Positions 36,741 through 45,682 of a stretch of DNA of 64,000 nt are shown here, one piece after another. Within the stretch, counting starts at the first letter, position 1, and every line of letters begins with the position of its first letter. Under the pieces are notes generated by a model, which saw nothing but the letters and a program-made list of their open reading frames with translations, was not told where the DNA came from and searched no databases. A program made the translations under genes and the position numbers. The stretch comes from Qipengyuania pacifica (GTDB taxonomy: Bacteria; Pseudomonadota; Alphaproteobacteria; Sphingomonadales; Sphingomonadaceae), in NCBI RefSeq assembly GCF_019857205.1, contig NZ_JAHWXO010000008.1:98415-162414 (forward strand). The letters are read 5' to 3'.

Positions 36741-37055
36741 ATGACTACGAATGCGCCCGATGCCCTCGATCAACTCGACGATGCCGTAGCGGCAGAGGCA
36801 TTTCGGCGGCTGGTACGCCATCTTCGGCACCGTCACGATGCGCAGAATATCGAACTGATGGGCCTCGCCGGATTCTGCCGTAACTGTCTTGCCGACTGGA
36901 TCCGCGATGCCGGGTTCGAAGGCGACAAACTGGCGGCGCGGGAGCTGATCCATGGAATGCCGATGGATGAATGGAAATCGACCCGCCAGGCCCCGGCGAC
37001 GGAAGAACAGCTTGCCCGAATGGAGGCCAGCATTGCGAAAAATCGCGTGGAGTAG
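36741..37055 (+). CDS. DUF1244 family protein
   Basis: A 104-residue protein with the DUF1244 pattern: AAEAFRRLVRHLRHRHDAQNIELMGLAGFCRNCLADWI, including the paired cysteines of FCRNC. Structures of the family are helical; role unknown, and it is widespread in alphaproteobacteria. ATG 36741 is taken after AAGGACGATAGAG; the reading frame continues upstream across the pyk start, which is not used. Followed by gapR after 78 bases. Confidence 0.85.
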   Translation: MTTNAPDALDQLDDAVAAEAFRRLVRHLRHRHDAQNIELMGLAGFCRNCLADWIRDAGFEGDKLAARELIHGMPMDEWKSTRQAPATEEQLARMEASIAKNRVE

Positions 37056-37133
37056 CGAGTCGCCGCCTTCACCACCGCCGACAGGCTGGCTATCGAGCCG
37101 CCAACCGATTCTCAAATTCTGGAGTTTTACAAG

Positions 37134-37370
37134 ATGGCAGAAGCCACCGACGACCGCCTGCGCCTTCTGATCGAGCGCATCGAACGGCTTGAAGAAGAGA
37201 AGAAGGGCATCGCCGACGACATTCGCGACGTTTACGCGGAATCCAAGGCGGTCGGTTACGATACGAAGATCATGCGCCAGATCATTCGTCTGCGGAAGAT
37301 GAAGCCGGACGAGCGCAGCGAGCAGGAAACCATTCTCGATACCTACAAGGCCGCGCTTGGCATGGGCTGA
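37134..37370 (+). CDS. gapR: GapR/DUF2312 nucleoid-associated protein
   Basis: A 78-residue coiled-coil protein ([26 protein letters not shown]). In Caulobacter GapR binds overtwisted AT-rich DNA ahead of replication forks and helps topoisomerases. The family's AKAVGYD-like [20 protein letters not shown] segment is visible, and length and charge are normal. ATG 37134 stands alone in a short intergenic space; the SDR gene with its own promoter follows. Confidence 0.92.
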   Translation: MAEATDDRLRLLIERIERLEEEKKGIADDIRDVYAESKAVGYDTKIMRQIIRLRKMKPDERSEQETILDTYKAALGMG

Positions 37371-37392
37371 CGCTTTGCTGCGGCGGGCTGTC

Positions 37393-37418
37393 GGAACACG
37401 GCGCCGCTTCAAGCTGTT
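37393..37418 (+). promoter_or_regulatory. EcfG-type general stress promoter
   Basis: GGAAC (37393-37397), 17 bases, TGTT (37415-37418). It fits the alphaproteobacterial EcfG pattern GGAAC-N16/17-CGTT with one mismatch and lies 24 bases before the start of the SDR gene, whose family is commonly in the general stress regulon. Confidence 0.6.
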
Positions 37419-37441
37419 GGTCGGGTGAAAGGAATTCACCC

Positions 37442-38317
37442 ATGGCCAACACCCAGCCCGTCGATACTGCCTTCATCGAAGAAACACCTGAAGAACCGCG
37501 GATGCCGGGATCGGAAACCGATCTCGATCGCAAACCCCAATGGCAGCCGCGCTATCCCGGATCGGGAAGATTGAAAGGCAAGGTCGCCATCGTAACCGGT
37601 GGCGATAGCGGCATAGGGCGAGCAACCGCGGTGCTGTTCGCCCGAGAAGGGGCGAAGGTCGCGATCGCCTATCTCGAAGAGCACGACGACGCCCAAATTA
37701 CGCGGGATGCATGCGAAAAGGAAGGCGCCGAAGTGCTCCTTTCCGCTGGCGACGTCGGCAATCCGGAACATTGCAAGGGACTGGTTCGGGCCGTCATCGA
37801 GAAATGGGGCCAACTGGACATTTTGGTCAACAATGCCGGCGAACAGCATCCGGACGACGACATAACCGATATCACGACCGAACAGCTACAGCGCACCTTT
37901 CAGACCAACATCTTTTCGATGTTCTACATGACGCAGGCCGCGCGTCCGCATCTGAAGAACGGGGCGGCGATCGTCAATTGTACCAGCGTAACGATGTATC
38001 AGGGTTCTGGCGGACTGCTGGATTACAGCGCCACGAAGGGGGCGATTACGGCGTTTACCCGGTCGTTGTCTGAAAATCTGGTCGGCGAGGGTATTCGCGT
38101 TAATGCAGTTGCACCGGGTCCGATCTGGACGCCGCTTAATCCCATGGGTGGGCAGCCGCCCGAAAATATGGACAGTTTCGGCGAAGACACGCCAATGGGC
38201 CGACCGGGCGAACCGAACGAAGTGGCGCCCGCCTTCCTGTTTCTTGCCTGTCGAGACAGCTCTTACATGTCAGGACAGGTTCTTCATCCCAACGGGGGCA
38301 TTATCGTCAACGGTTGA
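37442..38317 (+). CDS. SDR family oxidoreductase (general stress protein 39/YghA-like)
   Basis: NAD(P)-dependent short-chain dehydrogenase of 291 residues with an N-terminal extension of about 45 residues. The dinucleotide motif [10 protein letters not shown], the NNAGEQ element and the catalytic S...YxxxK ([21 protein letters not shown]) are intact. The [14 protein letters not shown] loop and the [10 protein letters not shown] end match the stress SDR group. ATG 37442 after AAAGGAATTC. Reaction in vivo not known; the EcfG-like promoter supports a stress role. Confidence 0.92.
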   Translation: MANTQPVDTAFIEETPEEPRMPGSETDLDRKPQWQPRYPGSGRLKGKVAIVTGGDSGIGRATAVLFAREGAKVAIAYLEEHDDAQITRDACEKEGAEVLLSAGDVGNPEHCKGLVRAVIEKWGQLDILVNNAGEQHPDDDITDITTEQLQRTFQTNIFSMFYMTQAARPHLKNGAAIVNCTSVTMYQGSGGLLDYSATKGAITAFTRSLSENLVGEGIRVNAVAPGPIWTPLNPMGGQPPENMDSFGEDTPMGRPGEPNEVAPAFLFLACRDSSYMSGQVLHPNGGIIVNG

Positions 38318-38372
38318 TCACCGTGTCAGCCGTCCTATGTTGGCAACACAGCAAGGAACAGGAGATCCGGAT

Positions 38373-38720
38373 ATGGCAGGCCCTTGGAAAGATGCTCGCG
38401 GCATCATCGTCACAACAACCCCGACTATCGAGGGCAAGCCCATCCAGGACTATCTCGGCATCGTCACCGGTGAAGTGATCGTCGGAGCCAATCTCTTCCG
38501 CGACCTGTTTGCCAATATTCGAGACATCGTGGGCGGCCGTTCCGGGAGTTACGAACGCATCCTGCGCGACGCACGAGAGCAGGCCATTCAGGAACTTCAG
38601 GCTGAATGCGGGGGCTTGGGCGGCAATGCCGTGGTCGGTATCGATCTCGATTATGAGGTAATCGGCGATACCGGTTCCATGCTGATGGTCAGTGCTAGCG
38701 GGACGGCCGTAAAGATCTAG
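38373..38720 (+). CDS. YbjQ family (UPF0145) protein
   Basis: A 115-residue protein of the YbjQ family: [37 protein letters not shown], then [17 protein letters not shown]. Family members form pentameric rings; function unclear. ATG 38373 after GGAACAGGAGATCCGG; the frame runs upstream through the SDR gene and is not used there. Its TAG stop lies in a CTAG shared with the convergent CPBP gene. Confidence 0.9.
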   Translation: MAGPWKDARGIIVTTTPTIEGKPIQDYLGIVTGEVIVGANLFRDLFANIRDIVGGRSGSYERILRDAREQAIQELQAECGGLGGNAVVGIDLDYEVIGDTGSMLMVSASGTAVKI

Positions 38721-39475
38721 GCGGCGCTTCCCGCCAGCAGCACCAGCGAAATGAACGCCCCGTTGTGAAGCATGTGCAGAAGGATGCTTGACCACAGCCC
38801 GTATCTGACCCGCAAATAGCCTAACATCGTGCCCGTCGCGAATTGCGGAAGCACCAGCGGCAAGGCCATGGCCATCTGACCGGGCTGGAAATTGAACAGG
38901 TGGACGCTGGCGAAACCCAGCGTGCTTAACCAGAAAAACAGCGGGAAAAAGCGTTTGAACCAACGCATGGCATCGCGTCGGCGCAGCAGGAAAACGAATG
39001 CGAGGGCCACAATAAGTCCCACCATCACGGCCCCAGCCATTCCGGCCCATGGATTAGCGAAGGTCCCGCCGCCGACGGCTGTGAAGATACCGGCCGCCAG
39101 CAAGCCGGCAGGAACGGCCAGAAGAATTCCAAGAACGTGGCCCGGGCGCCCCGATAACCAGCCGCGGAATAGAGTCTCTTCTACCAGAGGAGCGATCACG
39201 ATTACCGCAAATATGATGGCCGGGCCGATTTCCATGCCCGCAAGCGCCGTTTCGGGCACGTCGATACCGGCCGACATCGCCGCTCCGGCGATCCCCAGAA
39301 GCACGCTCATTACGATCAGATCGAGGACGAACAGCCGAAGTACGGCGATAAGGCTCATGATTTTTGGCAAGGGGGCGCGGGCGGGCAATGTCGGGCGCTT
39401 CAGAAAGCGGGCGAATTGAACCCATTCGCTGCGCATCGAAATCGCAGGCGCAAGACTTGTCGTTCCGGCGTTCAT
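38717..39475 (-). CDS. CPBP family intramembrane metalloprotease
   Basis: A 252-residue membrane protein with about seven hydrophobic segments. The CPBP (Abi/CAAX-like) motifs are present: EETLFRGWL with the two catalytic glutamates, [10 protein letters not shown] in the second motif, and LHMLHNGAF in the third. Start taken at ATG 39475; an internal ATG at codon 14 is also possible. Such proteins cleave membrane proteins or prenylated peptides; some protect against bacteriocins. Substrate unknown. Divergent from yebC with 69 bases between. Confidence 0.88.
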   Translation of the reverse strand: MNAGTTSLAPAISMRSEWVQFARFLKRPTLPARAPLPKIMSLIAVLRLFVLDLIVMSVLLGIAGAAMSAGIDVPETALAGMEIGPAIIFAVIVIAPLVEETLFRGWLSGRPGHVLGILLAVPAGLLAAGIFTAVGGGTFANPWAGMAGAVMVGLIVALAFVFLLRRRDAMRWFKRFFPLFFWLSTLGFASVHLFNFQPGQMAMALPLVLPQFATGTMLGYLRVRYGLWSSILLHMLHNGAFISLVLLAGSAA

Positions 39476-39544
39476 GCGGCTAAGGCGACCCCCGAGAATC
39501 TCTGACGAGAAACGTCCCAACCAATCGAGCTACGAAGCGAAACC

Positions 39545-40288
39545 ATGGCCGGTCATTCCAAATTCAAAAACATCATGCATCGCAAGGGCGCGCAGGACAA
39601 GAAGCGCAGCGCGATGTTTTCCAAGCTGTCCCGCGAAATCACGGTCGCGGCGAAGATGGGCATGCCCGATCCGGACATGAACCCCCGTCTGCGCCTGGCG
39701 GTCAACGCGGCGAAGGCGCAGTCCATGCCCAAGGACAACATCCAGCGCGCGATCGATAAGGCGAGCGCGCAGGACGGCGAGAACTACGAAGAAGTGCGTT
39801 ACGAAGGCTATGGCCCGGGCGGCAGCGCGATTATCGTCGAAGCACTGACGGATAACCGCAACCGCACCGCGACCAACATCCGCACCGCCTTTTCCAAGAA
39901 TGGCGGCAATCTTGGCACCGAGGGCAGCGTTGCCCACGGGTTCGAGCGCCTTGGCCTGATTTTCTACCCGGCCGAAGCAGGCAGCGAAGACAAGATCCTC
40001 GAAGCGGCGATGGAAGCCGGGGCGGAAGATATCGCGAGTTCGGATGACGGCCACGAAATCTGGACCGCGGCCGAAGATCTCCACCAGGTTGCCTCCGATC
40101 TCGAGAAATCGCTCGGGGAAGCGGAAACCGTCAAGCTGGCGTGGAAGCCGAACCTTACCGTCGACATGGATGAGAAGAATGCGTCCACCCTGCTCAAGCT
40201 GATCGACGCCCTCGACGACGATGACGATGTGCAGACCGTGTGGGGCAATTACGATATCTCCGATGAAGTGATGGAAAAGCTGGATTAA
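39545..40288 (+). CDS. YebC/PmpR family protein (transcriptional/translation factor)
   Basis: A 247-residue protein beginning [21 protein letters not shown], the hallmark of the YebC family, with the acidic central strands [22 protein letters not shown]. Originally described as a DNA-binding regulator; some members ease ribosome stalling at proline stretches. Immediately upstream of ruvC (7 bases), a long-conserved pairing in bacteria. Confidence 0.95.
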   Translation: MAGHSKFKNIMHRKGAQDKKRSAMFSKLSREITVAAKMGMPDPDMNPRLRLAVNAAKAQSMPKDNIQRAIDKASAQDGENYEEVRYEGYGPGGSAIIVEALTDNRNRTATNIRTAFSKNGGNLGTEGSVAHGFERLGLIFYPAEAGSEDKILEAAMEAGAEDIASSDDGHEIWTAAEDLHQVASDLEKSLGEAETVKLAWKPNLTVDMDEKNASTLLKLIDALDDDDDVQTVWGNYDISDEVMEKLD

Positions 40289-40295
40289 ACCAGCC

Positions 40296-40769
40296 GTGCT
40301 CATCCTCGGTCTCGATCCCTCGCTCAGTTGCACGGGGTGGGGCGTGATCCGGTCCGAGGGCGCACGTATCACGCATATCGCCAACGGGCAGGTGCCGACC
40401 GATCCGAAAGCCAGCATGGCGCAGCGGCTGGGGCTGTTGCAGGCATCGCTCGCGGAAGTGATTGCCGTCCACCAGCCCGGCCGGGCGGCGGCGGAAGAAA
40501 TCTACGTCAACAAAAATGCACAAACGACGCTTAAGCTGGCGCAGGCGCGGGGGGCTGTGCTGGCGACGTGCGGAACGGCGGGGCTGGCGGTCAACGAGCA
40601 TGCTGCGCGCTTGGTGAAGAAGGCGGTGGTGGGCACCGGCGCAGCGGAGAAGGCGCAGGTGCAGGCGATGGTCAAGGTCTTGTTACCAGGCGTAAAAATC
40701 GCGGGAGCGGACGCGGCCGATGCGCTGGCGGTGGCCATTGCGGACGCCCATTTGACGAGGACGTTATGA
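40296..40769 (+). CDS. ruvC: Holliday junction resolvase RuvC
   Basis: Structure-selective endonuclease that resolves four-way junctions; 157 residues. The four carboxylates of the active site are visible at D7 (ILGLDPSL), E67/E68 (AAEEIYV), D139 and D142 (AGADAADAL), matching E. coli D7-E66-D138-D141. GTG start at 40296. Its stop overlaps the next gene (ATGA). ruvA and ruvB are not in the window. Confidence 0.96.
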   Translation: MLILGLDPSLSCTGWGVIRSEGARITHIANGQVPTDPKASMAQRLGLLQASLAEVIAVHQPGRAAAEEIYVNKNAQTTLKLAQARGAVLATCGTAGLAVNEHAARLVKKAVVGTGAAEKAQVQAMVKVLLPGVKIAGADAADALAVAIADAHLTRTL

Positions 40770-41113
40770 CGATCGAATTTTATGGCATCCCCAATTGCGA
40801 TACGGTCAAGAAGGCCCGAAAATGGCTCGATGGGCAAGAAATTCCCTATGTTTTTCATGACTATAAGAAAGAGGGTGCCGATCCGGAAAAGCTGCGGGAA
40901 TGGATCGGGGCCAGGGGCGTGGATACCATCCTGAACCGCCGGGGGACGACCTGGCGCAAGCTGGCGGACGCGGAGAAGGCCGATATCGACGAGACGAAAG
41001 CGGTAGGTTTGCTTGAGGCCAATCCCAGCATGATCAAGCGGCCCGTGGTCGAATATGCCGGCGGCCTGCTGGTCGGGTTCGACGAAACCGAATGGGCCGC
41101 TGCCCTCAAGTAA
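40766..41113 (+). CDS. ArsC/Spx-like thioredoxin-fold protein
   Basis: A 115-residue thioredoxin-fold protein of the arsenate reductase/Spx superfamily: IEFYGIPNCDTVKKARKWL with the N-terminal Cys of the CxxT motif, and a C-terminal KRPVVEYAGG strand with the family's cis-Pro region. It has only one cysteine in the motif, as in the YffB/Spx group rather than the three-cysteine arsenate reductases. ATG 40766 overlaps the ruvC stop, so translation is coupled. Cellular role unknown. Confidence 0.85.
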   Translation: MTIEFYGIPNCDTVKKARKWLDGQEIPYVFHDYKKEGADPEKLREWIGARGVDTILNRRGTTWRKLADAEKADIDETKAVGLLEANPSMIKRPVVEYAGGLLVGFDETEWAAALK

Positions 41114-41227
41114 CGACCGGCCGGGCACCATACGGTTGGCGATATGCATGTTAATCGAGCGTTTGATCTGCGCCGAACATCCCTGCCGAACAGTACGAAA
41201 CGGCCACGAACAGGAGCTTTGTCGACC

Positions 41228-42286
41228 ATGATCCGTGCGATCTTCGCCCATTGGCCTGCGCTTCGATCGATCGCGCTCCTTGCCGTGCTGTTGACGGCGC
41301 TGCCGCTGCAGGCTTCCGACTTCATCGTGATCGCGCATCGCGGCGCCAGCGGCGAACGGCCGGAGCATACGCTGGCCGCTTATGAGCGCGCGATCGATCA
41401 GGGGGCGGATTATATCGAACCCGATCTGGTGGTGACCAAGGACATGGTGCTGGTCGCGCGCCATGAAAACGAATTGTCGGACACGACCGATGTCGCCGCC
41501 CATGAGGAATTTGCCGACCGCAAGCGATCCAAGACCATCGACGGGCGATTGGTGAGCGGCTGGTTCGCCGAAGATTTCACCCTGGCCGAGCTGCGCACCC
41601 TGCGCGCGAAGGAACGCCTGCCGAGCCTGCGGACGAAGAATGCGCAGTTCGATAGTCTCTATGCCATTCCCACCTTTGCCGAGATCCTGCAGCTGGTGGA
41701 GGCCAAGGAAGCCGAGACGGGCAGGCGCGTCGGCATCTATCCCGAACTCAAGCATCCCGATTTCCTGCTGCAGCAGGGTTTCGACACGGTGGACCTGCTG
41801 GTCACCGCCTTGCGCCAGGCCGATCTCGACGATGCGGAGGATGCGGTCTTCATCCAGAGCTTCGAGGTGGGCACGCTGCGCCGCCTCAACACGATGGTCG
41901 AGGTGCCGCTGGTGCTGCTGGTGACGCCGGGTAGCGGCCCGGCGGACGAACCGGCCCTGTCCTATGAAGAAATGCTGACACCTGCCGGGCTGGCGGAAGT
42001 GGCCAAATATGCCGATGCCATCGGGGCCGACCTGCGGCTGGTATTCAACGCGGACGGGACCTCGACCGGGCTGGCAGAAAAGGTGCACGGGGCAGGCCTG
42101 AAGCTGCATGGCTGGACGCTGCGCAAGGAAAACGCCTTCCTGCCGCCAGCACTGCGTCGCGGCAGTGCGGAGAATGCGGCAGGCGACGTGCCGGCGATGG
42201 TCGCACTGCTGAGGGCGGCCGGGCTCGATGGCGTTTTCACCGACGATCCCGGACTGGTGGTTCCGGCCATGAATGCAGGCGACTGA
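41228..42286 (+). CDS. Periplasmic glycerophosphodiester phosphodiesterase
   Basis: Hydrolyses glycerophosphodiesters to glycerol 3-phosphate and an alcohol. A 352-residue protein with a signal peptide (about 1-30, ALPLQAS), so exported. The catalytic pattern is visible: AHRGASGERPEHT, EPDLVVTKD, VARHEN, and later ELKHP and HGWTLR. It resembles the GlpQ (periplasmic) group in having the insertion NTMVEVPL. Start at ATG 41228 with AGGAG 11 bases upstream; earlier starts would remove the signal peptide from the N-terminus. Confidence 0.93.
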   Translation: MIRAIFAHWPALRSIALLAVLLTALPLQASDFIVIAHRGASGERPEHTLAAYERAIDQGADYIEPDLVVTKDMVLVARHENELSDTTDVAAHEEFADRKRSKTIDGRLVSGWFAEDFTLAELRTLRAKERLPSLRTKNAQFDSLYAIPTFAEILQLVEAKEAETGRRVGIYPELKHPDFLLQQGFDTVDLLVTALRQADLDDAEDAVFIQSFEVGTLRRLNTMVEVPLVLLVTPGSGPADEPALSYEEMLTPAGLAEVAKYADAIGADLRLVFNADGTSTGLAEKVHGAGLKLHGWTLRKENAFLPPALRRGSAENAAGDVPAMVALLRAAGLDGVFTDDPGLVVPAMNAGD

Positions 42287-42322
42287 TCGACGTCAGGCAG
42301 CCATCGCGGGACTTTGCCGAGC

Positions 42323-43081
42323 CTATCGGTACCGCGCCGTGACCAGATAGTTGAGCGAGAGATCGGCCGAAAGGTGGAGGCCCTTGTCGGGCCGGAAGGA
42401 AATGCCGCGCGGTTCGCCCATCTCCAGCCCGGCATCGTCCAGCAGCGCGCCCAGTTCTTCCGGCGTGATGAAATCGTCCCAGTGATGCGTGCCTTTGGGG
42501 ATCAAGCCGAGGCCTTCTGCCGCACCGATCATCAGCAACCGCGACTGCGGCGTGCGGTTCGGTGTGGACAGGACCATCAGCCCGTCGGATGCCAGCCTGC
42601 CCGCGAGCGCGGCGATGAAGGCGGGTTTGTCCGCGACATGTTCGATCACTTCCATCGCCGTGACCAGATCGAAGGTGCCGATGTCGAGTGAGCCGACTTC
42701 ACCCGCGATGTAGCGGATATCGAGACCGGCACCATCGGCGTGGACGGCTGCCGCAGCGGTGTTTTCCGGCGCGGCATCGACGCCGGTTACATCTGCCCCG
42801 AGTCGCGCCATGGGTTCGCACAGGAGGCCCGCACCGCAACCCACATCGAGCGCGGTCTTGCCCGCGAGGGGATGACGCTGAGAAATATCGCCGTCCCAAT
42901 GCATATCCACGCATTCGCGCAGGAAGGCGAGCCGGACCGGGTTGAGGCGGTGAAGCATGGCGGAAGACCCCTTCGGGTCCCACCAGTCCTTGGCCAGCTT
43001 GCCGAAATGGGCGGCTTCATCGGGGCGGATCGTTTGGCCGCCCGAAGTATTGCTTCGCGGTTGCGTGGTTGCATCACTCAT
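42323..43081 (-). CDS. ubiG: Ubiquinone biosynthesis O-methyltransferase UbiG
   Basis: SAM-dependent enzyme that performs both O-methylations in ubiquinone synthesis; 252 residues. The SAM motif I ALDVGCGAGLL lies at 77-87, and family marks FGKLAKDWWDPKG and STPNRT are present. Start ATG 43081, 53 bases from the divergent lysC start. Confidence 0.95.
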   Translation of the reverse strand: MSDATTQPRSNTSGGQTIRPDEAAHFGKLAKDWWDPKGSSAMLHRLNPVRLAFLRECVDMHWDGDISQRHPLAGKTALDVGCGAGLLCEPMARLGADVTGVDAAPENTAAAAVHADGAGLDIRYIAGEVGSLDIGTFDLVTAMEVIEHVADKPAFIAALAGRLASDGLMVLSTPNRTPQSRLLMIGAAEGLGLIPKGTHHWDDFITPEELGALLDDAGLEMGEPRGISFRPDKGLHLSADLSLNYLVTARYR

Positions 43082-43134
43082 GCGCTCTGGCTAGCAGCCG
43101 TTACCCAGCTATTCCAGCACGGAGACCTCCTCGC

Positions 43135-44418
43135 TTGGCCCGTATCGTGATGAAATTCGGCGGAACCTCCATGGCGGGGACCGAGCGCATCCGGCGCGTG
43201 GCCAATATCGTGCGCAAACAGCAGGCGCGCGGACACGAGGTCGCGGTGGTCGTTTCGGCCATGGCGGGCGAGACAGACCGACTGGTGAATTTCTGCCGCG
43301 AGGCGAATGCGCTGTACGATCCGGCGGAATACGACGTGGTGGTCGCGAGCGGCGAGCAGGTGACCAGCGGCCTTCTGGCGCTGACGCTGCAATCGCTGGG
43401 CAGCCAGGCGCGAAGCTGGCTCGGCTGGCAATTGCCGATCCGCACGATCGAGGCCCACGCCAAGGCGCGCATCGACGAGATCGATGGCGATGCGCTGATC
43501 GCCAGCATGGAAGCGGGCGAGATCGCCGTGATCCCGGGATTCCAGGGCGTGGGCGACGATGGCCGCATCACCACGCTGGGACGCGGCGGTTCGGACACCT
43601 CGGCCGTGGCCGTGGCAGCGGCGATCAAGGCCGATCGCTGCGATATCTATACCGACGTCGACGGCGTCTATACGACCGACCCGCGCATCGTCGCCAAGGC
43701 GAGGAAGCAGAAGGCGGTCACTTACGAAGAAATGCTCGAGCTCGCGAGCGTGGGGGCCAAGGTGCTCCAGACGCGTTCGGTCGGGCTTGCCATGAAAGAG
43801 GGCGTGCGGGTGCAGGTCCTTTCCAGCTTCGTCGGCGAGGATGCCATCCCTGCCGACGACCTTCCGGGTACGATGATCGTGTCGGAAGAAGAAATGAACG
43901 AACTGGTGGAGAAGGGCGATATGGAACGCCAGCACGTGACCGGCATCGCGCATGACAAGAACGAGGCCAAGGTGATCCTTACCCGCGTGCCCGACAAGCC
44001 GGGGGCGGTGGCGCATATCTTCGAACCGCTGGCGGCGGCGTCCATCAATGTGGACATGATCATCCAGAACGTGGGCCGCGACAAGGGCGAGACCGACGTG
44101 ACCTTCACCGTGCCGCAGACCGATCTGGCACGCGCGCAGGCGCTGCTGGAAGACAAGCGCGAGGACATCGGCTTCAACCGCCTGATCACCGACAGCAAGA
44201 TCGCCAAGATTTCCGTGGTCGGGGTGGGGATGAAGAGCCATGCAGGCGTCGCCAGCACCATGTTCCGCGCGCTGTCGGATCGCGGGATCAACATTCAGGC
44301 GATCTCCACCAGCGAAATCAAGATCAGCGTGATGATCGACGAGGACGAGACCGAACTGGCGGTCCGGGTCCTCCACACCGCCTACGGGCTGGATGCGGTG
44401 GACGAGGCCGTCGCGTGA
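43135..44418 (+). CDS. lysC: Aspartate kinase
   Basis: First enzyme of the aspartate-family pathway (lysine, threonine, methionine, diaminopimelate), ATP-dependent phosphorylation of aspartate; 427 residues. The KFGGTS motif is residues 7-12, then GRGGSDTSA and the C-terminal ACT pair (FTVPQTDL; GVGMKSHAGVASTMF), which gives feedback control. Start taken at TTG 43135 (MARIVMKFGGTS), with GGAG 10 bases upstream; the frame runs further upstream into ubiG but that is unlikely coding. Stop overlaps the next start by GTGA. Confidence 0.95.
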   Translation: MARIVMKFGGTSMAGTERIRRVANIVRKQQARGHEVAVVVSAMAGETDRLVNFCREANALYDPAEYDVVVASGEQVTSGLLALTLQSLGSQARSWLGWQLPIRTIEAHAKARIDEIDGDALIASMEAGEIAVIPGFQGVGDDGRITTLGRGGSDTSAVAVAAAIKADRCDIYTDVDGVYTTDPRIVAKARKQKAVTYEEMLELASVGAKVLQTRSVGLAMKEGVRVQVLSSFVGEDAIPADDLPGTMIVSEEEMNELVEKGDMERQHVTGIAHDKNEAKVILTRVPDKPGAVAHIFEPLAAASINVDMIIQNVGRDKGETDVTFTVPQTDLARAQALLEDKREDIGFNRLITDSKIAKISVVGVGMKSHAGVASTMFRALSDRGINIQAISTSEIKISVMIDEDETELAVRVLHTAYGLDAVDEAVA

Positions 44419-44525
44419 TCCGGCGCGTCGCAACCGCGATTGCAAGCGTGCTGGTGGCGGTGGGTCTGGTCTATCTGGCCTATGAGGCCGGGGTTGTCAT
44501 CGGTCTGGGAGCGACGCGCACATGA
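44415..44525 (+). CDS. 36-residue single-helix membrane peptide between lysC and purT
   Basis: A short frame starting GTG at 44415, whose first four bases overlap the lysC stop (GTGA), and ending at 44525 with its TGA overlapping the purT ATG (ATGA). The peptide is M-I-R-R followed by a hydrophobic helix (VATAIASVLVAVGLVYLAYEAG, then VVIGLGATRT): one probable membrane span with an N-terminal Arg pair. Both overlaps exactly join the flanking genes, which argues for translation in the operon. Function unknown. Confidence 0.65.
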   Translation: MIRRVATAIASVLVAVGLVYLAYEAGVVIGLGATRT

Positions 44526-45682
44526 GCCATACCGCGAAAATCCTGCTGCTCGGTTCGGGCGAGCTGGGCCGCGAATTCGTCATTTCGGCAAAGAGGCTGG
44601 GTGCCTATGTGGTGGCATGCGATGCCTATGACGATGCGCCGGCCATGCAATTGGCCGATGCGCGCGAGGTGTTCTCCATGCTCGACGGCGAAAAGCTGCG
44701 CGAAGCGGCAGAGAAGCACCGGCCCGACTATATCGTCCCCGAGATCGAGGCGATCCGCACATCCGTGCTGGCCGAACTGGAGGACGAGGGCTTTACCATC
44801 GTCCCGTCGGCCCGCGCGGCGCAACTGACGATGAACCGCGATGCGATCCGCGATCTTGCGGCGCATGAGCTGGGCCTCGTCACGTCGAAATATCACTATG
44901 CCAAGAACCTCGAAGAGGTGAAGGCGGCGGCGCAGCACACCGGCTTTCCTTGCGTGATCAAGCCGGTCATGTCCTCGTCCGGCAAGGGCCAGTCGACCGT
45001 GCGCGACGAGGCCGGGCTGGAGGCGGCATGGGATTATGCCCACGCCAACATGCGCGGCGACCGGCAGCGCGTGATCGTCGAGCAGTTCGTGGATTTCGAT
45101 TACGAGATCACCCTGCTGACAGTTCGCCACAGGGACGGCGTGACCTTCTGCCCGCCCATCGGCCACCGGCAGGAGCGCGGCGATTACCAGGAAAGCTGGC
45201 AGCCGACGCCGATGTCGGATCAGGCCATCGCCAAGGCGCAGGAAATGGCGCGGACCGTGGTGGACGATCTGGGCGGTTATGGCCTGTTCGGGGTCGAGTT
45301 CTTCGTGAAGGGCGAAGAGGTCATCTTTTCCGAGCTGTCCCCCCGGCCGCACGATACCGGCATGGTCACGCTGGTGAGCCAGAACCTGACCGAATTCGAC
45401 CTGCACGCCCGCGCCGTGCTGGGCCTGCCCGTTCCGGCCGATCTGCGCGCCCGCCCGGCGGCAAGCGCCGTGATCCTGGCCGAGCGCGATTCGAAGAGCC
45501 TGTCCTACGAAGGGCTGGCGGAAGCGATGGCCGATGGAGCGGACCTGCGGATTTTCGCCAAGCCCGACAGCCGACCCTATCGGCGGATGGGCGTGGCCCT
45601 GGCGACGGCTGGCGATACCGACGAAGCCCGGCGCAAGGCGCGCGAAGCGGCACACAAGGTGCGGATCGTCTACGGCGACTGA
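44522..45682 (+). CDS. purT: Formate-dependent phosphoribosylglycinamide formyltransferase 2
   Basis: ATP-grasp enzyme converting GAR plus formate to fGAR in purine synthesis, bypassing the folate-dependent PurN; 386 residues. ATP-grasp marks: SGKGQSTV glycine loop, EQFVDFDYEITLLTV and FFVKGEEVIFSELSPRPHDTGMVT. The start is GTG/ATG context ATGA with the upstream peptide. Encoded near purU (about 3.3 kb downstream), which can supply formate. Confidence 0.97.
   Translation: MSHTAKILLLGSGELGREFVISAKRLGAYVVACDAYDDAPAMQLADAREVFSMLDGEKLREAAEKHRPDYIVPEIEAIRTSVLAELEDEGFTIVPSARAAQLTMNRDAIRDLAAHELGLVTSKYHYAKNLEEVKAAAQHTGFPCVIKPVMSSSGKGQSTVRDEAGLEAAWDYAHANMRGDRQRVIVEQFVDFDYEITLLTVRHRDGVTFCPPIGHRQERGDYQESWQPTPMSDQAIAKAQEMARTVVDDLGGYGLFGVEFFVKGEEVIFSELSPRPHDTGMVTLVSQNLTEFDLHARAVLGLPVPADLRARPAASAVILAERDSKSLSYEGLAEAMADGADLRIFAKPDSRPYRRMGVALATAGDTDEARRKAREAAHKVRIVYGD

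Noticed and set aside
43069..43134. Upstream extension of lysC into ubiG
   Set aside because: No ribosome site, overlaps the divergent gene, and the family start is MARIVMKFGGTS.
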